From contig BDDD01000549.1 of assembly GCA_001972305.1 (NCBI GenBank), forward strand, positions 1 through 64,000: 64,000 nucleotides of DNA, in the 5' to 3' direction. Made by a program: the position numbers and the translations under genes. Positions 22,475-34,935 of the stretch are shown here, one piece after another. Under the pieces are notes generated by a model that worked only from the letters and a program-made list of their open reading frames with translations, was not told where the DNA came from and made no database searches. Numbering within the stretch: position 1 is the first letter of the stretch; each line of letters starts with the position of its first letter. The DNA comes from Cephalotus follicularis. Taxonomy: Eukaryota > Streptophyta > Magnoliopsida > Oxalidales > Cephalotaceae.

Positions 22475-22735
22475 TTACCTGGCCATTACAAAAGAAAATT
22501 CAAAAACGCCTATTATCGTGGTGTGAATCCTAGATCCATCACCTATACGCATGTCCAAAGCTTCAGCCTCTCTCAGCTCTTTAGCACCTCTTAGCCCCTG
22601 CAAAGAGTTCCAAATATTAGTTCCACAACCTAAATCAAAAACCCAAGTTGAACTAGTATTAGCAGCTAGAAAAAGCTCAATCATGAAAGTACCTGACCCT
22701 GAGACACCTCCTGACTTGGACATTTGGAACTCACT
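22475..22735 (-). pseudogene. Copia1 protease, active site altered
   Basis: Minus-strand reading MIELFLAANTSSTWVFDLGCGTNI. Copia proteases normally have D-T/S-G followed by C/A; here the motif is D-L-G. The frame ends shortly after FSFVMAR. Copia2 shows a different change at the same site (D-S-C), so the two copies lost the site independently. Confidence 0.82.
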
Positions 22736-23595
22736 ACACCGTGATCTCCAATGTTTGTGCTTCCCACAATAGAAGCAGCAGTCATCATCCTGCAGTTGTC
22801 AGATTGTATCTAGGACTGATCCCCCAACCACTGGCCCCGTCGGCGCAGCTAGTCTCTTCCCTTTCTTCTTCTTCCCTTTAGGTTTCATGGGCGCCTTGCC
22901 CTTGGACGTGGATCCTCTCGATCTGCTCCCTCTTGGAGCTTTCCGGGAAAAAGTAGATGGAATATACAACACATCATACTTGGACCTCCCATGGCCCATG
23001 TTGTCTTCAGCCCTACGAAGCATTTCCATAAGTTCAGGCAGATTAGTATCCACCTTGTTCATGTGGAAATTTGTGATGAACTGGGAGTATGACCTACGGA
23101 GGGATGAAAGAACCAGGTCAATGTTGAAATCGTTGTCCATGGTAAGATCTAACTGAGCCAGCTACTCAATAAGATCAATGATCTTTAATCCATGTGCGTG
23201 GACTGAAGATCCCTTGGCCATCTTCATGCAGAATAGCTAACGGGACAAGTTAAACCACTCGGTCCTCGACCGGGATCCATATAACTCCTGAAGACGAAGA
23301 AGTATAGCTCCTAGGGTATCAAGCTTCTCGTGCTGTCTTTGCAATTTCGGGACCATACCCGAAATCGCTAAGCAATGAGCTTCCTCGTCCTCATCTAACC
23401 ATTTGGCCCTCTTGGCCTTTTGCTCTTCTGACGGGTTGGCTCCCAGTTTGGGGGGGGGGGGGGTCTCTCAGTCATGACATGAGCAAGATTCATGCTCATG
23501 AGTGCCAAGCACAGGTTGCGCTGCCAATCCAAGAAATGTGGACCCAAGAGGTTGTTCGTTTCAAGAACGCACGATAGTGCTATGCCAACTGACAT
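22736..23595 (-). pseudogene. Copia1 gag with zinc knuckle, frameshifted at a poly-G run
   Basis: Gag begins at about 23595 with ALSCVLETNNLLGPHFLDW, the usual start of copia gag. A run of 12 or more G (about 23450-23462), coding Pro on the minus strand, is followed by a frame change, after which SEEQKAKRAKWLDEDEEAHC, a stop in SRLFCMKMA-type sequence and MDNDFNIDLVLSSLRRSYSQF, LPELMEMLRRAED can be read. A Lys-rich stretch precedes the zinc knuckle CFYCGKHKHWRSRC (CX2CX4HX4C) near 22745-22785. Confidence 0.85.
23449..23463 (+). repeat. Poly-G run in copia1 gag
   Basis: A run of about a dozen G. On the coding strand it is poly-C within a Pro-rich stretch (RPPPPPN). A slippage site, and the likely cause of the gag frame change here. 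Confidence 0.85.
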
Positions 23596-24933
23596 GGTTG
23601 CGAAATATGGTGAACTAGCAACCTATAAAAGAGGAAACATGAGAGAGATCATTAGCAAATTATTCCAATTATATTATTACCATAACACTTGGTCTTCTGT
23701 AATTATGGTTCCTCCCACTATTCTAATCGTATCCTACAACCCCATGTGGAATTCGGGAAGCCTCTCGCTTCATAGTGGGGATCGGAATCTATCTACAATA
23801 CTATAGTCCCGATTGTGGTTGTGCAAACCATAATATCTGAATAGGTAGGTATGAATACAAATTTACATCAGGACCTCTCGCCCATATGTAAGATCCGATA
23901 CTATATTCGGCCTCCAGGCCCTTATGGTCTCTGTTGTGGCATGACGGTAACCATAAGATCCTGGTATCAAAGAAATAGATCCGTTTTGACACCCACACGC
24001 TGTGGCCTGTCAGAGTATCAAAACATGATCATTTCCTTCCAGTGTACCTCACACTGAAATTGAATAGAAAATTGTTATATATGGGACCTTAGTTGTGGCT
24101 GGTGCCATCCCCAATATATCCACACCATTCAACGATGATTGTGGAAGGCCAACGATAGGGCAGCCATATGCCCCACCGCTTATGGACTTATTATTTGCAA
24201 GTTGGAGGGATTTTGTCTCATCAATTTTACAAATTACCAAAAGCCGTTTTAGATTAATTTTAATCTTCCAATCCATTTGGACAGCTTAAAATGCTTGGAC
24301 GTGTTTGGATTGTTACAGAAAAACATCCATCTCATGCATCTTAAAAGTGGCCTGACTTGGGACATAAGCTATAAGTGATCATGCAAGCCAACGTGACCAC
24401 TAGGTCTCCTAGGTGAACAAATTTAATGAACTCTATTACAATTGCTACCACGCATACATGGACTTCAACTGGTCTTGCAATCTTCTTGATCTTCTCTTCA
24501 AACTTCATTGATCTCATTTATTCAATTTACAGCCATATGTACAATTAAAAGAAAAGAAATACAATTGAGGGAGAAGAGAATTCTACTCTAAGGAAAAAGA
24601 ACAAAAAAAAGAAACACGACACACGCAGACAACCTTATTACAGACCGATTGAATTCCATTATTGTAACAAAGAAATTAAATCAAGCACACAGAGAAAACA
24701 CAAAGCTAGGTGCAGTCCTAAACCTTACAGCATGCATAAGAAATTCAAAAATATAACTGATATATAATTGAATACAGACGAAACAATCCGGCATTCCATG
24801 GTTCATCGATTTCATTAGTGCGACCAAAAAGCTACTCCCAATAAGTGTAGGGCTACACAACATCGGCCAAGACACATATGCAACCAACAATACACAAAAC
24901 ATCAAATTGAGGTCTAATTGTAGTTGATTAACA
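23596..24933 (-). other. Copia1 leader between PBS and gag, no gene
   Basis: About 1.3 kb of untranslated leader. Its first part matches copia2 at about 36140-37100 on the opposite strand (for example CAATTTCAGTGTGAGGTAC). I see no coding sequence in it; the short ORFs here overlap on both strands. Confidence 0.6.
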
Positions 24934-24946
24934 CTTTCTGATACCA
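24934..24946 (-). other. Copia1 primer-binding site
   Basis: Minus-strand TGGTATCAGAAAG, two bases from the LTR end. It matches the initiator Met tRNA type, and shows the LTR at 24949 is the 5' LTR. Confidence 0.88.
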
Positions 24947-25619
24947 CTTTTCGGGTATGCGTGGCCCACGCGCAGCGGAAGACTTATCAATCCAGACAGT
25001 AGGTATTAGGGCTGATTAACTTTAATTTTCCACAAATAGATTAATCCCCAAGCAATGGGATGCCCTAATCTATGTTGGAATTGTCCCAATAAATGCCAAG
25101 GAACTCTAATCAACATTCAATTAAACCGAAACAAAAAATCCAAGCATAAGGAAATCGAAATTCCAATAGGGTTGCTGTAAACCCTAACAAACAGGCACAC
25201 ACATAGACTCACAAGGCAAACACACAATACCCTAGCCTAATGCCCAAGAAACTGAATTCCACACATCCCTAACCCTAAAGGATATAAAGCAAGCACCAAC
25301 AAAACCATGGAGGTTCGGCAAGGGTTTTACAAAAACCCTAACCAAAACCCACTGCCATGGCGCCATAGAGGGAGAAGAAAAAAAGGTTCTTACCGAAAGT
25401 GAAGACTCCTTCCTTCAAGATAAGCTCCCTCTGCACTTGAATCCAAGAACTCCAAGATCCTCCAAGCAAATCCTCAAACCACGAATAAGGAAGATGAAGT
25501 CCAAGTGTTTAACCTAGTCTAAATCACTCTAGGTAAAGATAAAGAGCAGTGTGCAAGTTATCTCCACCTATTATGAACTTCGAGTGGTGAAATGAGGCTT
25601 GAAAATGGCTGCAATTCGC

Positions 25620-26130
25620 ACCAGGGGACGTAGGCGTCAACGTGTTGGCAATAGGCATCGACGCGTACCCAAGCAGGAAGAAGAGATAACATGCAAGGGA
25701 AGAGAGAGCAAGAGGAAGTCTCAAGTGTGTTCAACAAGATTCTCTCAAGCCTTATATAGTATTAAATTTCTCTCACCTACTGTAGCGCGCATCATCCCGT
25801 TTAGGCGTCAACGCCATGTGTCTCATATTATCTAGGCGTCAACGCCACGGATAAGATGAAACAGGCCCCAAGTCCATTTGTCTTCGCATCGATGCGTAAA
25901 ACCCATAGTGTCAATGAGCATACCTACTGGTTTTTAAATCATCAACGCCATGCTCTCCATAGCGTTAACGCCCAGCGGCTTTCTCTAGTTATGACGTGAA
26001 CGTGTAGCCCTCATGGCGTCGACGAGGAAAGCTACTAGTTTTTCCAGTGTTAACGGAATCCCTTCGCGTCAATGCCTAGTAACTTCAACTAGAGATGGCA
26101 TTGACGCATACTCTCCCTGGCATCGATGTC
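25620..26130. repeat. GCGTCAACGC-type word array, copia1 5' LTR
   Basis: Copies of GGCGTCAACGCC and variants at positions matching 17715-18215. Some words differ between the two LTRs at the CpG only (for example GGCGTCGACGAGG here, GGCGTCAACGTGC in the other LTR), showing decay after insertion. Confidence 0.8.
25750..25760 (-). promoter_or_regulatory. TATA box, copia1 5' LTR
   Basis: Minus-strand ACTATATAAGG followed by CTTGAGAGAA, the same context as CTATAAAAGGCTTGAGAGAA in copia2 (35324). Confidence 0.65.
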
Positions 26131-27784
26131 CAAGACAAAAAGACAATCTCTTCTCATTTTAAAAAGTCTTTGCATGGAATATTTCATCGTGGCATTGCAT
26201 GGACCTCAATCAATCAAATGAAATACTCACTAGCCAAGCAACATTTTTCCTGATGTTGTCCTTTCACTGAATGATATGTGTACCACCACATATCAACCTG
26301 TTCAGAGTCAGGCAGGACCCGAAAGCCTGTCGATCTCCGATATGATGATAAATTCCCAGAACATCCAGATTTTTGGTACGACCACTCTAACAGTACACCG
26401 ACTATCAGAGTAGCCCCGATGTGAGGGCCAATCACCCCTGTATCCATGTATTACCATGCCTATCAATCATGGTCCCAATAGCCAGTCACTCTATCCAGTC
26501 ATTGGCATATGTGTCATGATTCCCTTGTCATACTGGGCTCCGATCACAGCCTAGGGTTTAGATGAATGTCACCCCTAGTATTTTTGCGACAGCCATGAAT
26601 CTATGATCGCACTTAGACTATGGGTAGACCTCCCATAGGAACCTCTCGTTCCCAGTCCACCTATGCCTGATCAGGACTTTTAAGTCTACAACGTACATAG
26701 ATAAATAGAGCTGGTCACCCTCAGCCCGGGTGTGACGATCCCCTATTGCACACTCGCCCATACATCTCAATGTAGCTGCCACAAGTCCAAAAGACAACCA
26801 TTTTACCAACACCTGGCTAGTGCTGGGGAAGGCATAAATCAAAGTCAAGCAGTCATCGTACAATGCATGCCAGCCACTCAAGTCAAAGGAGACAACGCAG
26901 ACTATTGACTTACTAGTCACCATAGACTATACACTACCGAGACCATAGGAATCCTATTGACATTGGGTATTGACTATCCAAATAGGTTTCCTATTGGTGG
27001 GTCTGTTCATTGTCACGTACTCTAGCATACGCCTCACATTTAGCTTTAGGGGTAAACCCAATTAGCTACGAGGTAACCAATCTCCACTGCTAACCCGAGA
27101 GCAAGCTTAACATGACAAGTCTTCACGGTTCATCAATGTCCCACGAAAAGTTAACCTATGACTTAGAAAATTTGTCACAAGGAATAAGGATCTCATTCTC
27201 ATAGCCCTCTCGGCAAAAGATTCAACCCTTTGGGGTGATAGGGCAATATATGACATACAGTTAATTACGTTTAATTATTCTATTAGTTTTGGTTGGTTGG
27301 GATGAGCCATATAGCCTTTCCAATATATAAAGATGCACATAGAATATAAAAAGATTTCATAATTGTATTAATCAAGAGTGTTTATATACAAATGAGCCAT
27401 ATCGTGGCATACATGGACACCCCTAACCTAAGAGCAAATTGGAATGTGCATAGCAGGGCTCAAATAGAGAAACAAGGTCTCCCAATCTGCTATCTAGATG
27501 GTTTATAACTCAAAAATTGAATTCCTTAAGCCAAATCATAGAGGACAAACGTGATTGATCCCGAACGGTGGGAGGAAACACAAGAAATCCTGAGACTTGC
27601 AGGTTGGTTAGTTCCAGTCGTAAGAGAGAAAATGACATCGAGGTAAAAGGAGAAAGAAGAGAGGTAACTGGCGTGAGAGAAAGAGAGAGTGGGAGAGAAA
27701 AAAAAAAGTGAGAGGCGTCTGAAGAGAGAAATAACATAGAAAATAGGGTTTTGTACTTTTTGTTTTATTTAGGTAGAAATTCAG

Positions 27785-27796
27785 CTTTTATATAAG
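27785..27796 (-). promoter_or_regulatory. TATA box, gypsy2 3' LTR
   Basis: Minus-strand CTTATATAAAAG. The partner LTR has the similar stretch at 59941-59952. The downstream side on the minus strand has a CT-rich tract. Confidence 0.55.
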
Positions 27797-27999
27797 AAAA
27801 TAAATTTAAAAAGAGTTGTTTTATTTATAAATTTACACTTACAAACAAATATCCAACGGTCCAATGCTAAAAAAATCAAAATAGCCGAACCAAAACCAAT
27901 TCAAAAATGGGCAGTCCACATACCAAAATAAATAGGCATCCTGCATAAAATAGATTAAAAAGGTCCAAAATTTTATGCACGAAAAAATGAGGTATTACA

Positions 28000-28960
28000 T
28001 CTCTAGCCCATTAAAAGAAGATTTTGTCCCGAAATCGAAAACGCCTACTAACTTGAATCAAACAAATAAGAGTACTCCCTTCGGATATGCTCCTCTAGCT
28101 CCCAAGTAGCCTCGGCTCCTTCTTCACAAGACATATCCTCTCAAATCTTGTCTAAAGGATATTGAACTGCATGCAATGGATGGTACCGATAACCCCTTAA
28201 CATAGACACATGGAAAACATTATAAACATGAGCTTGCTGAGGAGGTAAGGCTAATCGATAAGCCACTGGACCAACTTTCTCAAGAACTTCAAAAGTAGCC
28301 ATCCAGACTGTACTCCAATGGTACCATCCTATATGGTGCCTTAGACATAGGTCCTACCCTAGGAATGAGTTCAATGGTAAACTCAACTTCCCACTACGGT
28401 GGCAACCCCGATAAGTCCTCCGGAAACACATCAGGAAATTCACTAATGAAAAGATAATCCTTAAGGCGAGGTTCATCCTTAGTGATATCCTTCACAACAG
28501 CCAAAAACCTTTCACCACCTTTGGACACCAACTTCCGAGCCTTCAAAACCGAAATGATCTTAACCGCCTTCTTTAAATATGAGCCCTAATATACAAACTC
28601 AAGTAGATTCACATCTCCAAACAGAACTCTTCTGGTATGACGGTCAATCAAAACCTGATGACGATCCAACCAACCCATCCCAAGAATCACATCGAAATCG
28701 TGCATCTCAATTGGAAAAAGATCCGCCACACGAATTTTATCATCAAATGCAATAGAACAATGAGTAAAATATTCAGACACAATAACAGAGGTCCCCATAG
28801 GGGTCGAAAGAGTCAAAACTAGATCAAGTGACTGAGAAGGTAGTCGAAGATACCAAACAAAAGACTTAGCTACCACAGAGTGAGTAGACCCAAAATCAAA
28901 TAAAACAAAAAGCCTTACGATTACTAATAAAAAGAAATCCTGAAACAGTGCCCGGAGCAT
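28000..28960 (-). pseudogene. Gypsy2 protease fused by deletion to integrase C-terminus
   Basis: From 28960 on the minus strand: protease with FDFGSTHSVVAKSF (D-F-G for D-S-G), LSTPMGTSVIVSEYF and DVILGMGWLDRHQVLID. A stop follows, then FISEFPDVFPEDLSGLPP, then the start of RT (IPRVGPMSKAPYRMVPLE). At about 28325 the sequence jumps to TFEVLEKVGPVAYRLALPPQ and NVFHVSMLRGYRYHPLH, the integrase C-terminus, followed by AEATWELEEHIRREYSYLF, a chromodomain-like tail. All of RT, RNase H and the integrase core is missing. The tail fits the Tekay/Del type (inference). Confidence 0.87.
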
Positions 28961-29921
28961 CTGCAGCCTGATGAGTCGTCGTAGAAAACACCTTGCCTCC
29001 TACATTTCGCTGACCAGCATCATCACCATTTCCTCTTCTAACATTAGCACGAGGGTCCTTGCATTCCTTAGCAAGGTGACCTACCTGACCGCACACGAAA
29101 CAAGCCCCAATAGCCCTATAGCACGGTTTGCAAGGATGATGCTTTCCACAAGTCTCACAACTGGCAACATGACTAAAATTGGGGTTACCCCCGTCTACCG
29201 GTTTGGAAACATGCAGCTGATCAAAACCTTGTTGTCACTGCTGACCTCCACCTCTATACTGATTATTACCTTGCTTTTGTTGTTGACCACCACGGCCCTT
29301 ATTCTGCTATTCGGAGCTTTGACTCTGATAGTCATCCCTTAACTGCTTTCTTCCACCTTCATGTTTAACCGCCTGAAAATCCAGCCTTTCCATCTCAATG
29401 TTTATAGCTGCATTGGCCACTTCTAACACATCTACAAGTTTTTCATTTATCAATTTCCCCCTGAGCCGATAATGAATCTTGTACTTGAATTTCTCTGCTT
29501 GTTCAGCTGTGGTCCCCACCGCATGTCCAGCAAAACCCGCCAATCTAGTAAACCGGGTTAGGAATTCTGTAACTGTTTCATCATCCTTCTGCCTGGTAGT
29601 CACAAACTCCCAAGCATAAGCCTCTTTATCAGAATTTGGGAAGTACTACTGATAAAAGACCTCACAAAACCAAGTCCACGATAGAGTAGTAATGAACTCT
29701 TCACCCTTTGTTATCCTTAGAGTTTTCCACCAACGTTGAGCATCGCCCTCTAATTTGTAGGCAGACAGTTTCACTTTTATATTATCACTAAACCTTAGTC
29801 CTTCAAAAATCTTCTCCATATGGACTATCCAATATTTAGCATCTACAGAGGTCGGTGCTAAACTGAATGGTTGAGGCATCTGTTTCTGAAACCTCTCGAA
29901 CCAGATGTATACTAAAATATC
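28961..29921 (-). pseudogene. Gypsy2 gag, capsid and zinc-knuckle part, broken
   Basis: From 29921: capsid sequence ANKYW-like (VDAKYWIVHMEKIFEGLRF), YKLEGDAQRWWKTLR, a stop near 29646, then DETVTEFLTRFTRLAGFAG, AEKFKYKIHYRLRGKL and INIEMERLDFQAV. Near 29100-29160 come CETCGKHHPCKPC and CFVCGQVGHLAKEC, the latter a standard CX2CX4HX4C knuckle. The linker is Gln-rich. The upstream part of gag lies beyond the solo LTR, at 31923-32178. Confidence 0.85.
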
Positions 29922-29926
29922 GAGCT

Positions 29927-31917
29927 TGTAATGACCCGAATTTTCATTAAAGATATTAATTATGGAAAGATGATTGCTATTGTGTAATTGACAAATATTG
30001 GACTGGAAATTCTTGCTTAAGCACCGACGGTTCCAGGTAAAGAGTAGACGCTTTGGTGGTAAACTGGTGATGCTTGGACCCCTTCTAATGGAGCTTTAAA
30101 CAAGTGCAACGGAAAATTGGACAAACCCCTCACACCGGCGACGCTTACGAGAAAGCATCAGAGCTTTGGAGGCAACCAACGACACTCTAAATGTAAACGT
30201 CGACATTTTGAAGTTAGGTGTGTCACTTGACTTGTACGAGACCCGTAAGCGGCGACGCTTGGAGAAAAGCGCTAACGCTTTGTTCTGCAGACTAGTTGCC
30301 CAAATCTGACTTTTGTCCTTTGGTGGGTTAATTTTTATTAATTATGGACACGTGGTAGGCCAAGGGAGAAAATGTTTAGATATTATCAGATGTTATTATA
30401 AGTGTCACCATTGGATTGGATTGAATTTAGGCACATGGGCTATTTTGGAGAGATGACTCACAAGAGAGAGAGAGAGAGAGAGAAAAGCTTACTCTCCAAG
30501 CCAACCAATTCAACCTATTTATAAGTGTAGTTTAGCTGACAAGAGAGTATTGGTTGCTAAGATTGAATAGGAGAATTCAGCTAGAGAAGAAAGAAAGGAA
30601 TTCTAAAGCAAAGTAAGGAAATTCTATACCCATTTTCTCCAAAGTATCCCCTGTTTTACTTCTAGTTATAGCAGATTGTTTTATTGATATCTTGCTCATT
30701 TCTTAATGAATTTACAAATGGCTTGATGTTTTGAAAACCTTAATATTTCTACTTTAACTTCTATGTTTTGTACAATTCGAAATTCTATCTAATTCTTGAT
30801 GAAAATCCCTGTGTCATTTTACTACTCCTGTATTATTATAACAGGCAACCAGCCTTGTTAAAAATTCATAACGGATTCAATTCTCAACCAATTTTTATGA
30901 TCTTGAGCTTTCTGAATTCGTGAAAATGTATACTTTAATGTTTACGTTATAAGTTTTCTCTGAAAATGCTTATTTCTATATGAATTATCAGTTTTAGCAA
31001 AGCTATGCAAGACTATTTTATGAATGCATTTGAGTTAATTACTCAAATGAAGAGAAAGGTTTATGAATTGTGTAAGAAATGTTATGAAATGATTTTTATG
31101 AATGCTTTGAGGTGATCACTCAAAGTATTGAGGAAATGTTTTGTGAAATGATGAATGAACCACCCTTGGATTGCGATCCAAGGGGAATGGAGCGAGATGC
31201 TCAATGTTAATGGAGCGTAAAGTGCTCACAGACATGCATGTGATGTAAGGATAGTAATCGGGGAGTGCACAATGCCCCGGTGAAGCGGTGTGAAAGGGTT
31301 CATTAAGGTTTTTATGACTTCTATGTTTATGAAATGTTCTAGTTACGAGTTTGTAATTAAAAAAGTGATATGTTTTAGGAAATGTTATGGTTAGATGTAT
31401 TGACTAGAAAAAGGTTACGATGAAATGTGTTTACAATAAAAACATCTTACTAAGCTATTTTTAGCTCATTCCTTTCAATGTTTGTTTTCAAATAAAATGT
31501 TTTCAGGAAATTATTGAATGGAGATTACGAGCATAAAGGGATCTCTTAAGAAGAAACTTTGCAAAGGAAATGTACTATACAATGATGGTTGGATAAATGT
31601 TTAGATATGTAATAAGACAACGTTTTCCGCTATATTTTATGATAAAGGACGATCCTATGTAAATGTATAACAATGATATGGTTATGACATCTTTATATGA
31701 GATGATTATGTTTAAGGTTTAAATTTAAGGTTATGAAAGATGTTGAATAGTATGACTTTGATCATGTGATTTGTCTATGGAGAAAAGCATGAGTAGATGA
31801 TGTATGTTAGCATGAGACAAGAATGATAAAGAATGTAACGTTGCACACCCAACGTAACGCAACCGATCCTCGAGGTTCACTTTGAGCTATTAGCGGGCTC
31901 AGCTCAGGGACGTTACA
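29927..31917 (+). mobile_element. Solo LTR (family E) in gypsy2 gag
   Basis: It starts TGTAATGACCCG and ends GGGACGTTACA, with flanking GAGCT (29922-29926) and GGGCT (31918-31922), one mismatch apart. Gag continues on both sides. The length is 1991 bp. Plus orientation is suggested by CTTACTAAGCTATTTTTAGC near 31445, a block usual near the 3' side of gypsy LTRs. It contains weak GGCGACGCTT and AACGTCGACATT words (30020-30290) and a GA microsatellite at about 30463. Confidence 0.85.
30020..30290. repeat. Weak (G)GCGACGCTT word array, family E LTR
   Basis: Words such as ACCGACGG, GTAGACGCTTTGG, CCGGCGACGCTT, AACGTCGACATTTTG, GCGGCGACGCTTGG and GCGCTAACGCTTTG. Only one keeps GTCGAC. Spacing is irregular; it is listed because it occupies the same kind of place. 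Confidence 0.5.
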
Positions 31918-31922
31918 GGGCT

Positions 31923-32178
31923 GATCCTCCGCTCCTTTATCAACCTTTACATTTGCTTGCACATTTTCCTCAACCACATTTCTTTGCCGCTCTTGACCCT
32001 GATTCTACGGCTGCATGGCTTGAACCACTTGGGTTACCACTTGAGGAAAGGCCTGTGCAATAGCCTACCTCACCAGGTCATCCAAAGTTGGCTCATTTTG
32101 TACACCCTCTTGTGCAGCAGTTGGTTGAACTTACTCTTTGTCATTCCTCGGTTGTCCTTGTCCACGTCCACGTGCCAT
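31923..32178 (-). pseudogene. Gypsy2 gag N-terminus, broken
   Basis: The start codon is at 32178 on the minus strand (MARGRGQGQPRNDKE, then a stop). Continuing, VQPTAAQEGVQNEPTLDDLV and AIAQAFPQVVTQVVQAMQP can be read with further stops. Gln-rich N-termini are usual for this gag. The start is about 160 bp from the PBS, a plausible leader. Confidence 0.75.
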
Positions 32179-32334
32179 CTACAAAACAAGAAATCAGGAC
32201 ATGATAAAACGAATAGAAACAGAGACTGAAACAAATGACCTACCGGAACGACTAATAAGAAATAGCCCTAACCCAATTTCTACACATCTCACAGGTCAAA
32301 CCTATATAGGTCTTCTAAGAAACGGAAACCTATT

Positions 32335-32345
32335 CTCTGATACCA
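32335..32345 (-). other. Gypsy2 primer-binding site
   Basis: Minus-strand TGGTATCAGAG, five bases from the 5' LTR end. Initiator Met tRNA type. Sets gypsy2 on the minus strand. Confidence 0.88.
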
Positions 32346-34935
32346 TAAACCATAACACCCCTACAAGGATCGGGATGTCACACTAAACTAACTTACAAAA
32401 ATCATATCAAACTGAACTTATTCTTTATTCAAAGCATCAAATCAATAATTTGAAACATCACCATAAATTCAAATCCATAAATAACATTCAGATCAAAACT
32501 AAATCTCAAAGTCACCATATGACCAATAATCAACTGAAATAATAATGTTTAATTACTAACTAATCCTTTGATATTCGGGTGGAACACTCATCACACTTGC
32601 CCTTGATGCCCCTGATAACCTACCGTATAGAAAGAAAAACACGGCTGAGCAAACCTCAGTCGGATATGGAATGGCAAAACAATTTATGAACAAAACAAAT
32701 ACGTACAATTTACGAAAGCGAAACAATTGATAAAACTGAATAGTAGCAAATTAAAAAGGGTTTTCAAAGTCAAACATATACATATAGGTTTACAAACCTT
32801 CATAAATAAGATATTAGTTTTCATTCATATCAAATTCTAAACTTTTTCCAAACTAATGTTTCATACTGAGATTCATACATATAACTAATCGCGCGTACGT
32901 ACCAAGCCATCAGGTAGTAACGTACCAGTACATACTATTATATACATATGCCAGGGATTCCCAGGGATCCCCATGGCTAATGGAATGACGTGTACGACAC
33001 TACACAATCAATGCCCCAAACTTATTAAAACTTATATGCTAAAGCTGACCCATATGACTTTATCAAACAAATATCACACTCAGGTGATAATCAAAATCGG
33101 ATCCAAATCCTCCACTGGATATCAAAGAGAGACATCGTAGACTAATCACACTGCCACTGATAGTGTCATGTCTCTGTGCCAGACGACATGCCTATGGTAC
33201 CCCCATAGGTGGTTATATACTCAGTATTTCAACAATTTCAAAATAATGATTTCACAAAATCAATTCAAACACATAGGGTTTCCAACATAAATCAAATTTC
33301 TCAAATCTTAAATTCATTATCAAACAATACTAATTTATCAATCACATTTATATACTTGCTCAGAAATCAAACATACTTACTTAATCTTGTAAAACAGTTA
33401 AGAGAGCTGACAATAAATAAAATTCACATTTTATTCATAAAAAGAAAATTTGAATTTATTCCCATAAAATTAGCAGAAGATAACCAAAGAAAGAAGATTT
33501 CAAAAAAGTAAGACTGAATTTTTACTCTAATAAAATCAAGAAGGGTAGAATGAAGGATGAAAATATCCGTACTTTATTCATACAAAGGTAAAACTGAATT
33601 TATTCTAATAAAACCAAAGGAAGATAATGTTAGGTTAGGGGTGTCCTTGTATGCCACGACATGGCTCACTGGTATATAAACACTATTGATTTAATACAAT
33701 TCTGAATTCCTTTTATATTGCATATGCATATTTATTTAATGGCAAGGCTATGTGGCTCATCCCAACCAACCGAAAGGAGCAGATGAATTATACATAATTG
33801 ACTGTATGCCACAATAGCGTCTTGTCACATACAAAGGGTTGGATCTCTTGCCGAGAGGGCTATGAGAAGGAGATCCTTATTCCCTGTGACAAATGTTCCA
33901 AGTCATAGGTTCACTTTCTTAAGGGCCATTGATGAACCGTGAAGACTTGTCATGTTAAGCTTCCTCCAGGGTTAGCAGTGGAGGTTGGTTATCTAGCCAA
34001 TTGGGTTTATCCATAAAGCTAAATGTGAGGTGTATGCTAGAGAGCAAGACACTGAACAGACCCACCAATAGGAAACCTATTTGGATAGTCAATACACAAT
34101 GTCAATAGGATTCCTATGGTCTCGGTAGTGTATAGTCTGTGGTGACTAGTAGGTCTATAGCCTGCGTTCTCTCCTTTGACCTGACCGGTTGGCATGCATT
34201 GTGTGGTGACTACTTCACTTTGATTTTTACCTTCCCTGGCACTAGCCAGGTGCTGGAAAAGGGGTTGTCTTTGGGGCTTGTGGGAGCTGCACTGAGATGT
34301 ATGGGCGAGTGCGCAATAGGGGATCATCACACCCGGGCTGAGGGTGACTGGCTCTGTTTATCTATGTACATTGCAGACTTAAAAGTCCTGATCAGGCATA
34401 GGTGGACTGGGAACGAGAGGTTACAATGGGAGGTCTACTGATAGTCTCAATGCGATCATAGATTGATAGCTATCATAGCACTACTATGGGTGACATTTAT
34501 CCAAACCCTAGGCTATGATCGGAGCCATGTATGACGAGGGAAACATGACACATATGCCGATGACTGGATAAAGTGAATAACTATTCAGACCATGATTGGT
34601 AGACATGGTAATACATGGATTCGGGGGTGACTAGCGCTCACACCGTGGGTGATCTGATAATCGGTGTACTATTAGAGTGCTCGTACCAGGTGATGGGGTG
34701 CACTGAGAATTTATCATCATACCAGAGAACGACATGCTTTTGGGTCCTGCCTGACTTTGAACAGGTTGATATGTGGCGGGACACATAACATTTGGTGAAA
34801 TGACAACATCAAGGAAGATGTTGTTTTGCTAGTGAGTATTTTATTTGTTGGATTTAGGAACATGCAATGGCACGATGAAATGTTCCAAGCAGAGCGAATG
34901 AAAATAGAAGAGCTTGTCATTGTTCTTTGTCTTGG

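Larger units (their letters stand above)
17045..27433 (-). mobile_element. Copia1: full-length decayed Ty1/copia element, TSD GCAAA
   Basis: Flanked by GCAAA at 17040-17044 and 27434-27438 and inserted in the gypsy2 3' LTR; a related uninterrupted site reads GACTAAGCAAATTG near 59565. It is 10.4 kb with LTRs of about 2.48 kb at 17045-19528 and 24949-27433. Order on the minus strand is PBS, gag, protease, integrase, RT, RNase H, i.e. the copia order with integrase before RT. RT residues resemble the Angela lineage (inference). Stops and frameshifts occur in every domain. Confidence 0.95.
24949..27433 (-). mobile_element. Copia1 5' LTR
   Basis: Partner of 17045-19528 with nearly equal length (2485 against 2484). 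The minus-strand TATA ACTATATAAGG lies at 25750-25760. The word array lies on both sides of the TATA (25620-26130). Confidence 0.93.
15085..27999 (-). mobile_element. Gypsy2 3' LTR (split by copia1)
   Basis: The LTR parts are 15085-17044 and 27439-27999. The copy at 32351 plus 58983-60154 is its partner; they share the start (ACACCCCTACA then GATCGGGATGT) and the end (GGTATTACA). It contains a hairpin block (15925-15943), about 72-bp TACGGA repeats (16150-16400), a palindrome array (16581-16764) and a TATA box on the minus strand (27785-27796). A purine-rich stretch (TGGGCTAGAGA on the minus strand) abuts the right end and may be the PPT. Confidence 0.9.
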
